Source of the DNA: Chrysochromulina parva
Taxonomy: Eukaryota > Haptophyta > Prymnesiales > Chrysochromulinaceae
Assembly (NCBI GenBank): GCA_002887195.1
Contig: PJAB01000134.1
Location: 1-38,704, forward strand
Length of the DNA stretch: 38,704 bases
Direction of reading: 5' to 3'
The notes beneath the pieces are model-generated. The model searched no databases, had not been told where the DNA came from, and was given only the letters and a program-made list of their open reading frames with translations. The position numbers and the translations under genes were made by a program. Of this stretch, positions 19,962-28,535 are shown one piece after another. The stretch's first letter is position 1, and each line of letters opens with the position of its first letter.

Positions 19962-20595
19962 GGACTTTGTGGAGGTGCGAACGTGTAATTGCAACATGCC
20001 GTTAGGCGTTCAGGCTCCGGTGGTCGTGTACAACGGTACCGAGGAACCGAGCACATCAAGCAGCCCCGCCTCTCTCTCGCCAGAGCACGCGCCGACCGCG
20101 CGGGACGCGGACCGCGACCGGTACGGGCGGGGGTAACCGTAACGTGCGCAGCCGCTGACCGAGCGGAGCGGACCGGACGTCGCGATGGCCGATGGGCCGG
20201 TCGCCGTGCCTCCGCCGGTATGCGTGTCCCATGAAGTATGATAAGTATGAAGTACGTGTAACGACTGTCGGTAGGTGATTACGTAACCGCGTAACCCCGC
20301 GCGCGTGTACGTAGTAATAAGTTTCGTCGCCGGTCGCGCCCGGCCTCGGCCGCTCGGGGCGCCCGGCGTAACGGAAAACGCGGAACGCCGGCCGCGCGCG
20401 GCGCGGGCGGGGAGCCGGAGGAGGCGGAGCGCGCGAGACCGGAGGGGCGTCGAATCACTGACGACTGCCCGAGTGGGAGACTGTATGAAGCCACCTCGGA
20501 ACTCGAAAGAACCGGAAATGGCATCGACTCCATCGCGAACCATCCGGACCGCACCTCGAGTAACTATTACTGCGCGTGCCGCGGCTGCGTCGCGG
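19962..20595. other. Intergenic between convergent genes
   Basis: This is the 3' flank of the oxidoreductase (+) and the PP2C gene (-). It is unusually rich in CG and CGTAAC-type words (about 20130-20300). I find no gene, tRNA or clear hairpin. Open frames that enter this stretch are extensions of the frame opposite PP2C. Confidence 0.4.
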
Positions 20596-22695
20596 CTACA
20601 TGCTGAGGGGGACTGTCCGCGCAGAAGTGCCCCTGTGCGGCGGGCTGTCCGTGATACTGGGCGCACGCGCTCGCTCGGAGGTAACTCTCATCTGCAGCGT
20701 CGTTGCATTCTGCGACGCGTACGCGAGCTCATAGGTCTGCTGCAGCTGCCGGCTCGCGGCGCTCGCCGTCGCCTTGGCGCGGCGCCACAGCGGCCCCGTC
20801 GAGGCGATCCCTTTGAAGGAGGATGCGAGCTTCGGCCTCGGCTGCCTTCTGTTGCGCTGGTGCGCCACGGTGACAACCGTGATGGGAGTGGGCGCTCCCG
20901 CGGTGAGCAGCTGCGAGCCGGCGAGGGTGAGGCACGTGAGGAGCACGCACACAAGCATCAGCGCCCGCCGGGCACTGCGCACCCCTCCGAGCGCCAGCCC
21001 CTCGGCAAGCGCGCTCCCGAAGAGGCTGTCGAAGGCCCCAGAGCGTTCAAACGGGGGCGCGGGGAGCCCTGTGGACCCTGCATGCCCGCCGCAGGGCTTG
21101 GCACCATGCAAGGTTGCGGATGGCGCGCCGGTGCCGTAATCGAGGCCATGGTGAGCTTGGGCGCCATTTCCGTTGGCAAGCGTCGACGATGCACAGGGTG
21201 CACCCGACGTCGTCGGCGCCGGCGGCGCTGACAGCAGCGAGGCCGACTGCAGCGAGGCCGTCTGCGTCTGCGGCTGCGTCTGCGGCTGCGTCTGCGGCTG
21301 CGGCTGCTGCGGCGGCGGCATGGCCGCCGCGGCTGGGACGGGCTCTCCTGGCGGCAGCGCCCGCGTGGGCGAAGGCACCATGGAGGTGTGCACGCGCGCC
21401 TGAGCGGCCGCGTGAACGGAGCGAGGCACGCCGCCCACCAGAGCAGGTAGAGCATGCAGCGGTGGCGTGGACTCCAGGCGCGCAGCCTGTAGCAGCGGCT
21501 CGCGGGGTCGCAACGAGGGCTCGAGGAGCACAAGCACGGCCGAGATATTATCCGTCGAGCCACGTCGCAAGCACTCGTCCAGCAGCCGCTCCATTATCAG
21601 ACCCGTCGCGACGCGCTGCTCCTCCGTCCCTCCCGCCGCCGCCGTCCGTCGACCACCCGCAGAAGCCGCAGCGCCGCCGCCCTGCCCGTTGCTGCTGTAG
21701 CCGTGGCCGTTGGCCCCGTTGGCCCCACTGCCGATGCCACCGACGACGCCGTTTCCTGTCGCGTGGGCCGCGCACGCTGCGCCGCACGTGGCAGCCTCCT
21801 GCTCCGAGCGCTTCATCGCAGCGGCGGCGCCGTGAGGCGGCGCAGTGGCCGGCGGCGGCGCGGCAGCGTTGGCGCCGGTGGCAACGGGTGCGCGCTCGAG
21901 GAACTGCGCCACAAAGGCCACGACGTCGGCCGACGACATGACGTCCCATACTCCGTCGCACGCGAGCACCACGAACAGATCAGTGCGCAGTCGCGCGGTG
22001 CAGCGCACCTCGGGCTCAGCGGAGATCGGCTGCTTGGCGGGCGGCAGGTTGGCGACGCACTTGTGCCGAAAGTCGCCGAGGGCGCGCGAGAGCGAGAGGT
22101 CTCCGTTCACGCGCCCGTCGACGATGAAGCCGCCCGCCTGCAGGATGCGCTGCCGCTCGGCCGCCGACTTGGGCTTGTGGTCGCGCGAGAGCGGCAGCGC
22201 CATGCCCGCGCGGCAGAGCACTGCGCGCGAGTCACCCAGGTTGGCCACCGTAAGCGAGCGCTCCGTGACGAGCAGCACCACCAGGGTGGAGCCGCACGCC
22301 CACGCGGGTCGGCCACGCGTGCGCAGGTCGGCGTCCATCTGTCGCACCGCCTCGGAGAGCTGCTGAGCGACCTGCCGCGCCTCGTCGGCTTCGGTAGAGC
22401 GCTCCACCAACAGTGCGATGTGATGCAGCCGCCGCGGCAGCTCGTCGGCGCCCCACCGCGAACAGAAGCTGCCCCCGTGACCGTCGAGCACGGCGAAGCA
22501 GCCGAGCGCTGGTGTGAGCAGCTCGAGCACCGCCTCGTCCTCCATGGACAGTCGCCACCCGCGCAGGCAGCTGTGTGCCACGCCAGCAACGACCGACTCG
22601 GTGGTGAGCAGCGTAGTCTCCGTAGTCTTCTGGTCGGACAGCTCACGACCATAAGCGGCCGAGACAAGATGCCTTCTTTCGGGTGCAATTGCCAT
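20596..22695 (-). CDS. PP2C-type protein phosphatase with C-terminal membrane helix
   Basis: The 699-residue protein starts with ATG 22695. The PPM/PP2C catalytic domain shows all main motifs: RGWRLSMEDE (45-54), FAVLDGHGG (metal-binding Asp71 and Gly72), GSTLVVLLV, VANLGDSRAVL, LPLSRDHKP, GDLSLSRALGD, VLACDGVWDVMSS, and after a Gly/Ala-rich insert of roughly 100 residues, GSTDNISAVLVLLEP. The catalytic Asp residues are present, so a Mg/Mn-dependent Ser/Thr phosphatase is expected. A long disordered, Gln/Pro-rich region follows (about 420-620, with repeated QPQTQPQTQ). A single hydrophobic helix near residue 625-648 (LMLVCVLLTCLTLAGSQLL) suggests tail anchoring to a membrane. Targets are unknown. 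Confidence 0.92.
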   Translation of the reverse strand: MAIAPERRHLVSAAYGRELSDQKTTETTLLTTESVVAGVAHSCLRGWRLSMEDEAVLELLTPALGCFAVLDGHGGSFCSRWGADELPRRLHHIALLVERSTEADEARQVAQQLSEAVRQMDADLRTRGRPAWACGSTLVVLLVTERSLTVANLGDSRAVLCRAGMALPLSRDHKPKSAAERQRILQAGGFIVDGRVNGDLSLSRALGDFRHKCVANLPPAKQPISAEPEVRCTARLRTDLFVVLACDGVWDVMSSADVVAFVAQFLERAPVATGANAAAPPPATAPPHGAAAAMKRSEQEAATCGAACAAHATGNGVVGGIGSGANGANGHGYSSNGQGGGAAASAGGRRTAAAGGTEEQRVATGLIMERLLDECLRRGSTDNISAVLVLLEPSLRPREPLLQAARLESTPPLHALPALVGGVPRSVHAAAQARVHTSMVPSPTRALPPGEPVPAAAAMPPPQQPQPQTQPQTQPQTQTASLQSASLLSAPPAPTTSGAPCASSTLANGNGAQAHHGLDYGTGAPSATLHGAKPCGGHAGSTGLPAPPFERSGAFDSLFGSALAEGLALGGVRSARRALMLVCVLLTCLTLAGSQLLTAGAPTPITVVTVAHQRNRRQPRPKLASSFKGIASTGPLWRRAKATASAASRQLQQTYELAYASQNATTLQMRVTSERARAPSITDSPPHRGTSARTVPLSM

Positions 22696-23048
22696 GTCCT
22701 TTATAGCGCGATCGGAAAGCGCGCCGTCGAGCCAAGCTCGCCGCGCCCAGCCATCGAATCTGTGCTTGTACGTGTGAACGTTAACACGACAGATGCGAGA
22801 CGGTGCTACGGCACTGTTACTGCCCGCTCAGAATACACCGTGTGTTAGAAGTCAGCATACACACATTCACATTCACACACTCACATCGTGTGCGTTGGGG
22901 GGATGGGTAGGCACTTCTACTGTACCGGTACATACTGGGCACTTCTACAGAGATCTGAGTATTATGTGTGTACGAAGACGTGCAGCACGGTAAAACGCGT
23001 GTTTCGCGTGTACCGCGAAGGTCGCGCGTCGCGACCTGAGATTCAAAG
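22696..23048. other. Intergenic with a CA-rich tract; 5' region of PP2C gene
   Basis: This lies between the PP2C start and the 3' end of the next minus-strand gene. An imperfect CACATT/CACA tract lies at about 22857-22890. The word TACCGGTACA occurs at about 22923-22932. I see no gene. Confidence 0.4.
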
Positions 23049-25025
23049 CTATGACGGGACCCACGGCAGCACGTTCCACCGCAGCGCCTCCTCGGGAGTG
23101 AGATCGCCCGCGGTCGCCTCGTGATCGGCATTGTAGTACATGGCACGTTCGCTCTCGCCCACTGCTAATCGGGCTTCGCGGAGCACAAACGAGAAGGACG
23201 AGAACGCGTTGCCAATGAAGAGCGGCGCGCGCCGGCACAGCGCCATGTCGACAGCGGGTGCGAGGTCCGGGTGGATATCGACTGTGAAGCGGGCGCGCGA
23301 CATCACCGCAAAGCGCTGCTTGTGCAGCTGCTGGATGTGCGAAATGTTGAGGGTGCCTGCCACATAGAGAAGCCGAGAGAGGTCCCCCACCTGTCGCTCC
23401 TCGAGGACTTGGGTCACCGCCTCGGCGCTCAAGTCGCATCGTCGCCAGTCGCTCTCGTCGTCCACATCGCTGCCTGCAGCATGACGGCCCCTCGCGCTGG
23501 CGCCGCTGGCCCCGCCAAACATTGCGCTGTGGCCGTCGCCGAGCGTCGACAGCCGCTCTTGCCTGCAAAACTCCTCCCAGCCGCTGCCGAGCGGGAGGTG
23601 CATGCTCACGAAACTGCCCGAGAGGTTCTTGCGCTCGCCAAAGGCAAGCATCTCGCGCTCGAGATGCGCCGCCAATCTGTCGATCGCAGCGGCGGGGCGT
23701 ATCGCCGCGTGCAAAAGCAGCCGCAGGTGGGCAAGGGCAGGAGTGCTCCATACAAGCTTGCGTGCGAGCGAGCGCACTCGCAGCACGTTGTGCGTCTTGT
23801 AGTGATCCCACAGCCGCTGAAGGTCAGTCGGAAGCAGCGCGAGGCCGCCCGTCGACGCCGGTGCACCACCGGCACCCGCTCTGCCGTTACTTGCCGCGCC
23901 AGGCATCTGGGTCGGCACGGCCGGGTTGATGAAGGCGACCGGCTGCGTGACCTCATGGTCGGCCAGCTCATCAAGGGCAGCAGGCAGCCTGCGCACGACA
24001 CGCACCATTGGCGAGAGCGCGCTGATGAACGCCTCGGCGTCGAAGAAGGTCTCAAAGGGCACAAAGGCGGAGGACGCGCCCGAGTCGGCTCGGCGTAATC
24101 CAGTCTCGAGATCGTGGTACGTGTGGATGCGCGGCAGCACGGCGGTGACGTTGAGCAGCCAGGCGAGCGCAATGCCGTTGAAGAGGCCGAGGTGCGCCGC
24201 GCCAAACCCTCGATCCAGTTCGAAGAGGAGGAAGCGCGAGCGCTTCTGCGGTGGTGGTGGCGGCGGTGTGGGAAGTGGCGTGCCGAGGTGGCGCAAGCTC
24301 AGGCGGCCGCCGCTGCTGCTGCCTTCGCTGCCCACTGCAGCTGGGCTGGTGCTCGCCAATAGGCGCATACCGTCGAACGGATGCGGCACGCTCACGCGGT
24401 ACACGAGTGGTGCGTCGGCAGGCGGGAATGTGGGGCGGCGCGGCGCCCCGACGAGCACGTGCCACTCGCCGCCGAAGCGGACCTGAACGAGGAGGCAGCC
24501 GCCGGACTGGTGTACAGCCAAGCGGCCGATGATCTCATTGATCTCGATGGCATACGCTCCGGCTGGCACGTCCGCGGCGAGCTCGAGGGCCATCCATGCC
24601 TCGTCCAGGACGGGGAAGAGGAGACGCGATGCGAGCAAGACGTCGTTACCTTTTTGCAACGTCGATTGCAACATGGCCGTCGAGGGTACCTCAAACTCGC
24701 CGTCGACATTGGGTGTCATCGGGTCAATGGTTGATGGGTCGCGACCCGGACGGTCTTCGCTGCTCGCATCGATCTCGCTCTGGGAGAAGGATGCTGTTAT
24801 TTCCTGCTCGACCTCGGCCAGCTCAGCAGCCAGCCGGTCGTCGTCAAAGTTACCGAGCAAAACATCACGATCGATCCAGCGCCGGCACTGGAGCTCGAGA
24901 CCTATTGAGAGGAATGCCAGGACGATGGTGGCAGCTATCAGAGTGGCGTCAGCGACCACGTGCTCTCTTCGTTTGGTGCTGCGAGACAGGCCACGAGGCA
25001 TCGCTATCGGCAGCGTGGGGTCCAT
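23049..25025 (-). CDS. O-fucosyltransferase-like type II membrane protein
   Basis: I choose ATG 25025 (658 residues). The frame runs 84 codons further upstream without a better signal, and ATG 25154 is a possible longer start. A basic N-terminus (STKRR) precedes a signal-anchor helix at about 26-44 (ATLIAATIVLAFLSIGLEL), the Golgi type II layout. The lumenal part has an acidic stem and a beta-rich region at about 115-230. The glycosyltransferase core begins at FLLFELDRGFGAAHLGLFNG (about 265) and continues LAWLLNVTAVLP. Near the C-terminus, DMALCRRAPLFIGNAFSSFS matches the conserved (D/C..A..FIGN.FSSFS) block of plant and animal GDP-fucose protein O-fucosyltransferases. The first-domain Gly-rich loop is divergent, so the donor and acceptor are inferred with caution. 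Confidence 0.75.
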   Translation of the reverse strand: MDPTLPIAMPRGLSRSTKRREHVVADATLIAATIVLAFLSIGLELQCRRWIDRDVLLGNFDDDRLAAELAEVEQEITASFSQSEIDASSEDRPGRDPSTIDPMTPNVDGEFEVPSTAMLQSTLQKGNDVLLASRLLFPVLDEAWMALELAADVPAGAYAIEINEIIGRLAVHQSGGCLLVQVRFGGEWHVLVGAPRRPTFPPADAPLVYRVSVPHPFDGMRLLASTSPAAVGSEGSSSGGRLSLRHLGTPLPTPPPPPPQKRSRFLLFELDRGFGAAHLGLFNGIALAWLLNVTAVLPRIHTYHDLETGLRRADSGASSAFVPFETFFDAEAFISALSPMVRVVRRLPAALDELADHEVTQPVAFINPAVPTQMPGAASNGRAGAGGAPASTGGLALLPTDLQRLWDHYKTHNVLRVRSLARKLVWSTPALAHLRLLLHAAIRPAAAIDRLAAHLEREMLAFGERKNLSGSFVSMHLPLGSGWEEFCRQERLSTLGDGHSAMFGGASGASARGRHAAGSDVDDESDWRRCDLSAEAVTQVLEERQVGDLSRLLYVAGTLNISHIQQLHKQRFAVMSRARFTVDIHPDLAPAVDMALCRRAPLFIGNAFSSFSFVLREARLAVGESERAMYYNADHEATAGDLTPEEALRWNVLPWVPS

Positions 25026-25516
25026 CGCAAACACACCCTCGTGGGTGCGAATACGGGACAGACGCGAATTGCGAGAAATAGAAGTCTGGTCCAGGTCTGG
25101 TCCCCTCTTCGCTTCCTTCGCATCCCAACTGCATCGCACGGAACTGAAATGCATGCTATCAAAAACATTGGTTTTTGGTGAGCGTATCCGTACACTTGTG
25201 CTGCCCCTGGAGAGCCCAAATGTTCCAGTTTGGATGAAGCGGCTACCCTGGAGCTGTGCCCACAGTACTTTGACCACCCCATAGATGGGGCGTGGGTGCC
25301 GTGCAGTTTAAGACACTCGCTGATAATACATCGCTTCTTGGCGCTAAAGAACGACGTACATGTACCGGTACACATGTGCCTTTGTGCGTCCGCGTGTCCC
25401 GTGTGTCCCGTGTGTGTCCCGGCTCCCCCCGGTGTCTTTTTTTTGTACACATTGTACATAACGCCCGATGAATCACCCGATCTCTGTTGAATCTCGCGCG
25501 CCCGCGTGGACGCGCA
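25026..25516. promoter_or_regulatory. Divergent promoter region
   Basis: About 490 bases separate the fucosyltransferase-like gene (minus) from the MFSD5-type transporter gene (plus). The part nearest the transporter has GTGTCCC repeats (25396-25420), then a T-run and TTGTACACATTGTACATA at about 25443-25460. Part of this may be coding if the fucosyltransferase-like protein starts at 25154. Confidence 0.4.
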
Positions 25517-27109
25517 ATGGGGTGCTCGCCCAAAGCCTTGTCCGAAGGGACATGCTGGAGCTCATGGGTAATCTCATCGGTCGCTTCGCAAACGGCTGGC
25601 CGCGAATGGGCAGTCGGCGCATTTGTCGTCCTCGTCGCTGTGGCGCTGCTTTGCATGCTTGTTCGGTTGTTTGTAGACAGCCGAGCTGCGCAGCAGAAGA
25701 CGACCGTCACCAATCAGGCCAAGGCAGCCGATTTTGCTTCCTTCCAGCGCTCGTACCTCTCTGTGTACGTGATCATTATGTTGGCCGACTGGATGCAGGG
25801 CACACACATGTACACGCTCTACTCCAGCTATGCCAAGGAGGAGGGCAGCAACGTCGCTGTCGGCACGCTGTTCTTCACAGGCTTTGTGGCTGCTGCCGTC
25901 TTCGGGACGCCAACAGGCCCGTTTGTGGATCGATACGGCCGCAAGCGCGCGTGCCTCGTGTACATCGCACTCGAGCTGACCATCAATTTCCTCGAGCACT
26001 TCAACCACATGGGACTGCTGCTCGTTGGTCGCGTGCTCGGCGGCATCTCGACGTCGCTCCTCTTCTCGGCCTTTGAGGCGTGGATGGTGACGGAGCACCG
26101 CATCCGGGGATTCCCCGAAGAGTGGATCGGGCGCACGTTTGCGCTCTGTGCCGTGTGGAATGGAGCCACGGCCATTGTGGCCGGCGTGCTCGCGCAGATC
26201 TCCGCCGACATCCGCGGCGACATTGGGCCCTTCCAGCTGGCAATGGCACTCACCGCGCTCGCCGGCCTGAATATCACATCCTGGACCGAGAATTACGGCA
26301 GCACTGGTGGCGACCACGGCGACGGCAACAGCGGCGGAGACAGCAGCACCAATGCGGGCGGCACAGCTGGGCCCAACGGCGTCGTGCACCGCAGCACTGA
26401 ACGGACAACTGTTGATGACCATGCCAAAGGCGCTGTCGCGTCGGCCGAGTCGGCCGAGTCGGGCGAGTCGGGCGAGGCGGGGCTATGGGCGGCGTGGCTG
26501 GTTGTGCGCGGCGACTCGGCGCTGCTCGTCGTCGGCGCCGTGTACGCTCTCTTCGAGGGTGCGATGTACACATTCGTCTTCAATTGGGTACCTACGCTCG
26601 CCTCGGCGCTGGGAGGCTACGACAAGATCGCGCCCGTGCAAGGACTCATCTTCTCATGCCTGATGGCGGCCATCTCGATCGGCGGCGAGGTTTACGGACT
26701 GGCCGCGCGCTTCCTCGCCGTCGAGACCATCGGTGTGCTCATCTTTCTGCTCTCTTTCGTGTGCATGGCCGTGCCCGTCGTCTGCGGACTATACGGCTGC
26801 GGCATCCACGCCTCTTTTGGCGTGCACTTCGCGGCCTTCCTGGGCTTCGAGATGTGCGTCGGCGCATTCCAGCCGTGCGTGGCGACGCACCGCTCCAAGT
26901 ACGTGCCCGATGCGCAGCAGTCGACGGTGAACAACCTTTTCCGGCTGCCGCTCAACATGCTCGTGGCTGCGGGCACGATGCTCTCTGACTACCTGCCGCA
27001 GCACCAGATCTTCCTCATGTGTGCGTCGGCACATGCCCTCGCAACGCTATGCCAGGCGCATCTCGCGCTCCGGGTGTTCCACAAGACCGCCAAAGAGAAG
27101 CGCGCATAG
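25517..27109 (+). CDS. MFSD5/MOT2-type molybdate-anion transporter (major facilitator)
   Basis: The 530-residue protein starts at ATG 25517. The first helix is about 33-53 (AVGAFVVLVAVALLCMLV). It is followed by FQRSYLSVYVIIMLADWMQG and a tyrosine-rich loop (TLYSSY), then the motif-A region GPFVDRYGRKRACLV. The strongest match to animal MFSD5 is LLVGRVLGGISTSLLFSAFE with AWMVTEH and FPEEWIGRTFA. About 12 helices can be counted. The central loop (about 265-325) is a low-complexity Gly/Ser/Glu insert with AESAESGESGEAG, encoded by near-identical GTCGGCCGA units at 26440-26480. Chlamydomonas MOT2 of this family imports molybdate with high affinity. That substrate is likely, though transferred by family only. 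Confidence 0.87.
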   Translation: MGCSPKALSEGTCWSSWVISSVASQTAGREWAVGAFVVLVAVALLCMLVRLFVDSRAAQQKTTVTNQAKAADFASFQRSYLSVYVIIMLADWMQGTHMYTLYSSYAKEEGSNVAVGTLFFTGFVAAAVFGTPTGPFVDRYGRKRACLVYIALELTINFLEHFNHMGLLLVGRVLGGISTSLLFSAFEAWMVTEHRIRGFPEEWIGRTFALCAVWNGATAIVAGVLAQISADIRGDIGPFQLAMALTALAGLNITSWTENYGSTGGDHGDGNSGGDSSTNAGGTAGPNGVVHRSTERTTVDDHAKGAVASAESAESGESGEAGLWAAWLVVRGDSALLVVGAVYALFEGAMYTFVFNWVPTLASALGGYDKIAPVQGLIFSCLMAAISIGGEVYGLAARFLAVETIGVLIFLLSFVCMAVPVVCGLYGCGIHASFGVHFAAFLGFEMCVGAFQPCVATHRSKYVPDAQQSTVNNLFRLPLNMLVAAGTMLSDYLPQHQIFLMCASAHALATLCQAHLALRVFHKTAKEKRA

Positions 27110-27749
27110 CGGATGGGTGAGGCCGCCCGGCACCCAGTTGACTACAACTGGGTGGTCAATTGGGCGCGCGTGCCGTAGGACTACAACGATGCTGTTTGAC
27201 AGTGCGCGGAACAGTGCGGTCTGCGCCCACTGTGAGGAAGTTGAGGTGTGCGTTTTGAGAGGCGGTGGACGCCGATTTTGAGAAAGGCATCTGACATGGG
27301 CCCGCGGTCCCGTGTCCGCAATGAGACACACGTTAGCCGAGGCAGCGTGGGGCGGGCGGGTGTCGGAGGTGTGTGGAGGCGATGCACAGGAGCGTAGCGA
27401 GGAGGCGGGCCTCGGGGGGCGCGGCTGGGATAACGCTCAACCGAATGGGTGAAATACCGCCCGCCCCCGCCGTAGGGGACCACCAAAATAACCCGGCCGT
27501 CGGCCCCACGCCCCCTCGCCTCAAAGTCAAACTTCGCGACGTCAAATCGCGCGCCTGAGGTCAGAGCACTCACGCAAAACAGCGTGAAGCACGACGAAAC
27601 TCGACGAAACGCGAAACATGACGAATAGAGCACGACGAAAACGTGTCCAACCCCATCCAAGAGAGGAGGTGAGCGAAAAGCGTCAGTGATTTTCTCTTCG
27701 CGAAGCTGAGTTCCTCACCTACAATCGCACCTCGACGCACACTTGGACC
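27110..27749. other. Intergenic
   Basis: About 640 bases lie between the transporter and the 130-residue protein gene. ACTACAAC occurs twice near 27140 and 27180, and several ACGAAAC-type words lie at 27590-27640. I see no gene or RNA. Confidence 0.4.
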
Positions 27750-28142
27750 ATGAACCGTGACCGTGAAGAGATCGAGAAGCAGCTGCCCTTTAAGCTCCCC
27801 GGGAGCAACAAAAAGCCCGTTTGGGAGAGACTATCGAAACGAGACTACATGCTTTCACAATCAATGAGGCTCGAGGCCCACAAGGGCTGCCCGCTGCCCG
27901 CCTTTCACCATACACACTCCGCCAACTACTCGCAGCTCGCCATGGAGGTTGCCATGATCGGATGCGTACCGCCTTTACCGGCACAGGCCACCGCGATGCT
28001 CTCGTATCATGATCCGGGCGGCGCGGCAACCAAGACAAATCTCGAAATGCTCACGCTGAAGATGATCAACAACCATGAATCGAGCTCAAAGAGCTGGGCC
28101 ATAGAGTCGCGGGACCAGCAGAACCGACATTACGAGGCTTGA
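27750..28142 (+). CDS. Small unknown protein, 130 residues
   Basis: ATG 27750 to TGA. The N-terminus is charged (MNRDREEIEKQLPFKLPG). A middle part with KGCPLPAFHHTH and NYSQLAMEVAMIGCVPPLP is followed by a polar C-terminus. There is no signal peptide or membrane helix. The GC-ending codon choice and Met/His-rich patterns look real, but I recognise no family. The stop codon lies inside block A of the interleaved inverted repeats, so the 3' UTR starts with strongly structured sequence. An additional exon cannot be excluded. Confidence 0.6.
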   Translation: MNRDREEIEKQLPFKLPGSNKKPVWERLSKRDYMLSQSMRLEAHKGCPLPAFHHTHSANYSQLAMEVAMIGCVPPLPAQATAMLSYHDPGGAATKTNLEMLTLKMINNHESSSKSWAIESRDQQNRHYEA

Positions 28143-28267
28143 CGGACCATCTCCGAGACGTGTTGGTGCCGTCTCCCTCTTTGTGCTGGTCCGGTGCGAA
28201 CATGTAGGGAGAGGGTCCGTCACGAGCCTCGTAATCTCGAGAGAAGAGGGAGACGGCACCAACACGT
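28112..28267. repeat. Interleaved inverted repeats (order C-A-B-C'-A'-B')
   Basis: Block A (28129-28148) is the reverse complement of A' (28214-28235) apart from a 2-base insertion. Block B (28158-28181) is a perfect 24-base reverse complement of B' (28244-28267). A short 9-base block C (28112-28120) matches C' (28184-28192). Blocks are interleaved, not nested, so an RNA could form either hairpin A/A' or B/B', or a pseudoknot with both. The set covers the stop codon and the start of the 3' UTR of the 130-residue protein gene. Confidence 0.85.
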
Positions 28268-28535
28268 GTTGATGTAGGTTGTAGCCTGTGGCGCGAGACG
28301 CATGTTCTTTCATGACTCGTTGTCCAGTACGTACAGGTTTGAACGCAACGACAGATACGACACCGGATAAACACTCTCAAACAGTCGCAGCATCTGTTGC
28401 AAATTCCTGAGCTTCCGTGGGCTGGTCAGAGCCCTCAGTGGAGTGGCGGCTCACCGCCCCAGGCCACACGACAGGTGTGCGAGGGCACAGGCACGGCAGG
28501 GGACCAGCAGCTGTCCAGCCCCTTCTGGAGCCTCA
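28268..28535. other. 3' flanks of two convergent genes
   Basis: This stretch lies between the interleaved repeats and the stop of the K+ channel gene. GGACCAGCAG at 28501 repeats a word found in block C. No gene is seen. Confidence 0.4.

Noticed and set aside
20305..22848. Long plus-strand open frames (308, 275 and 381 codons) opposite PP2C
   Set aside because: Arg/Ala-rich antisense shadows; the minus strand carries all PP2C motifs.
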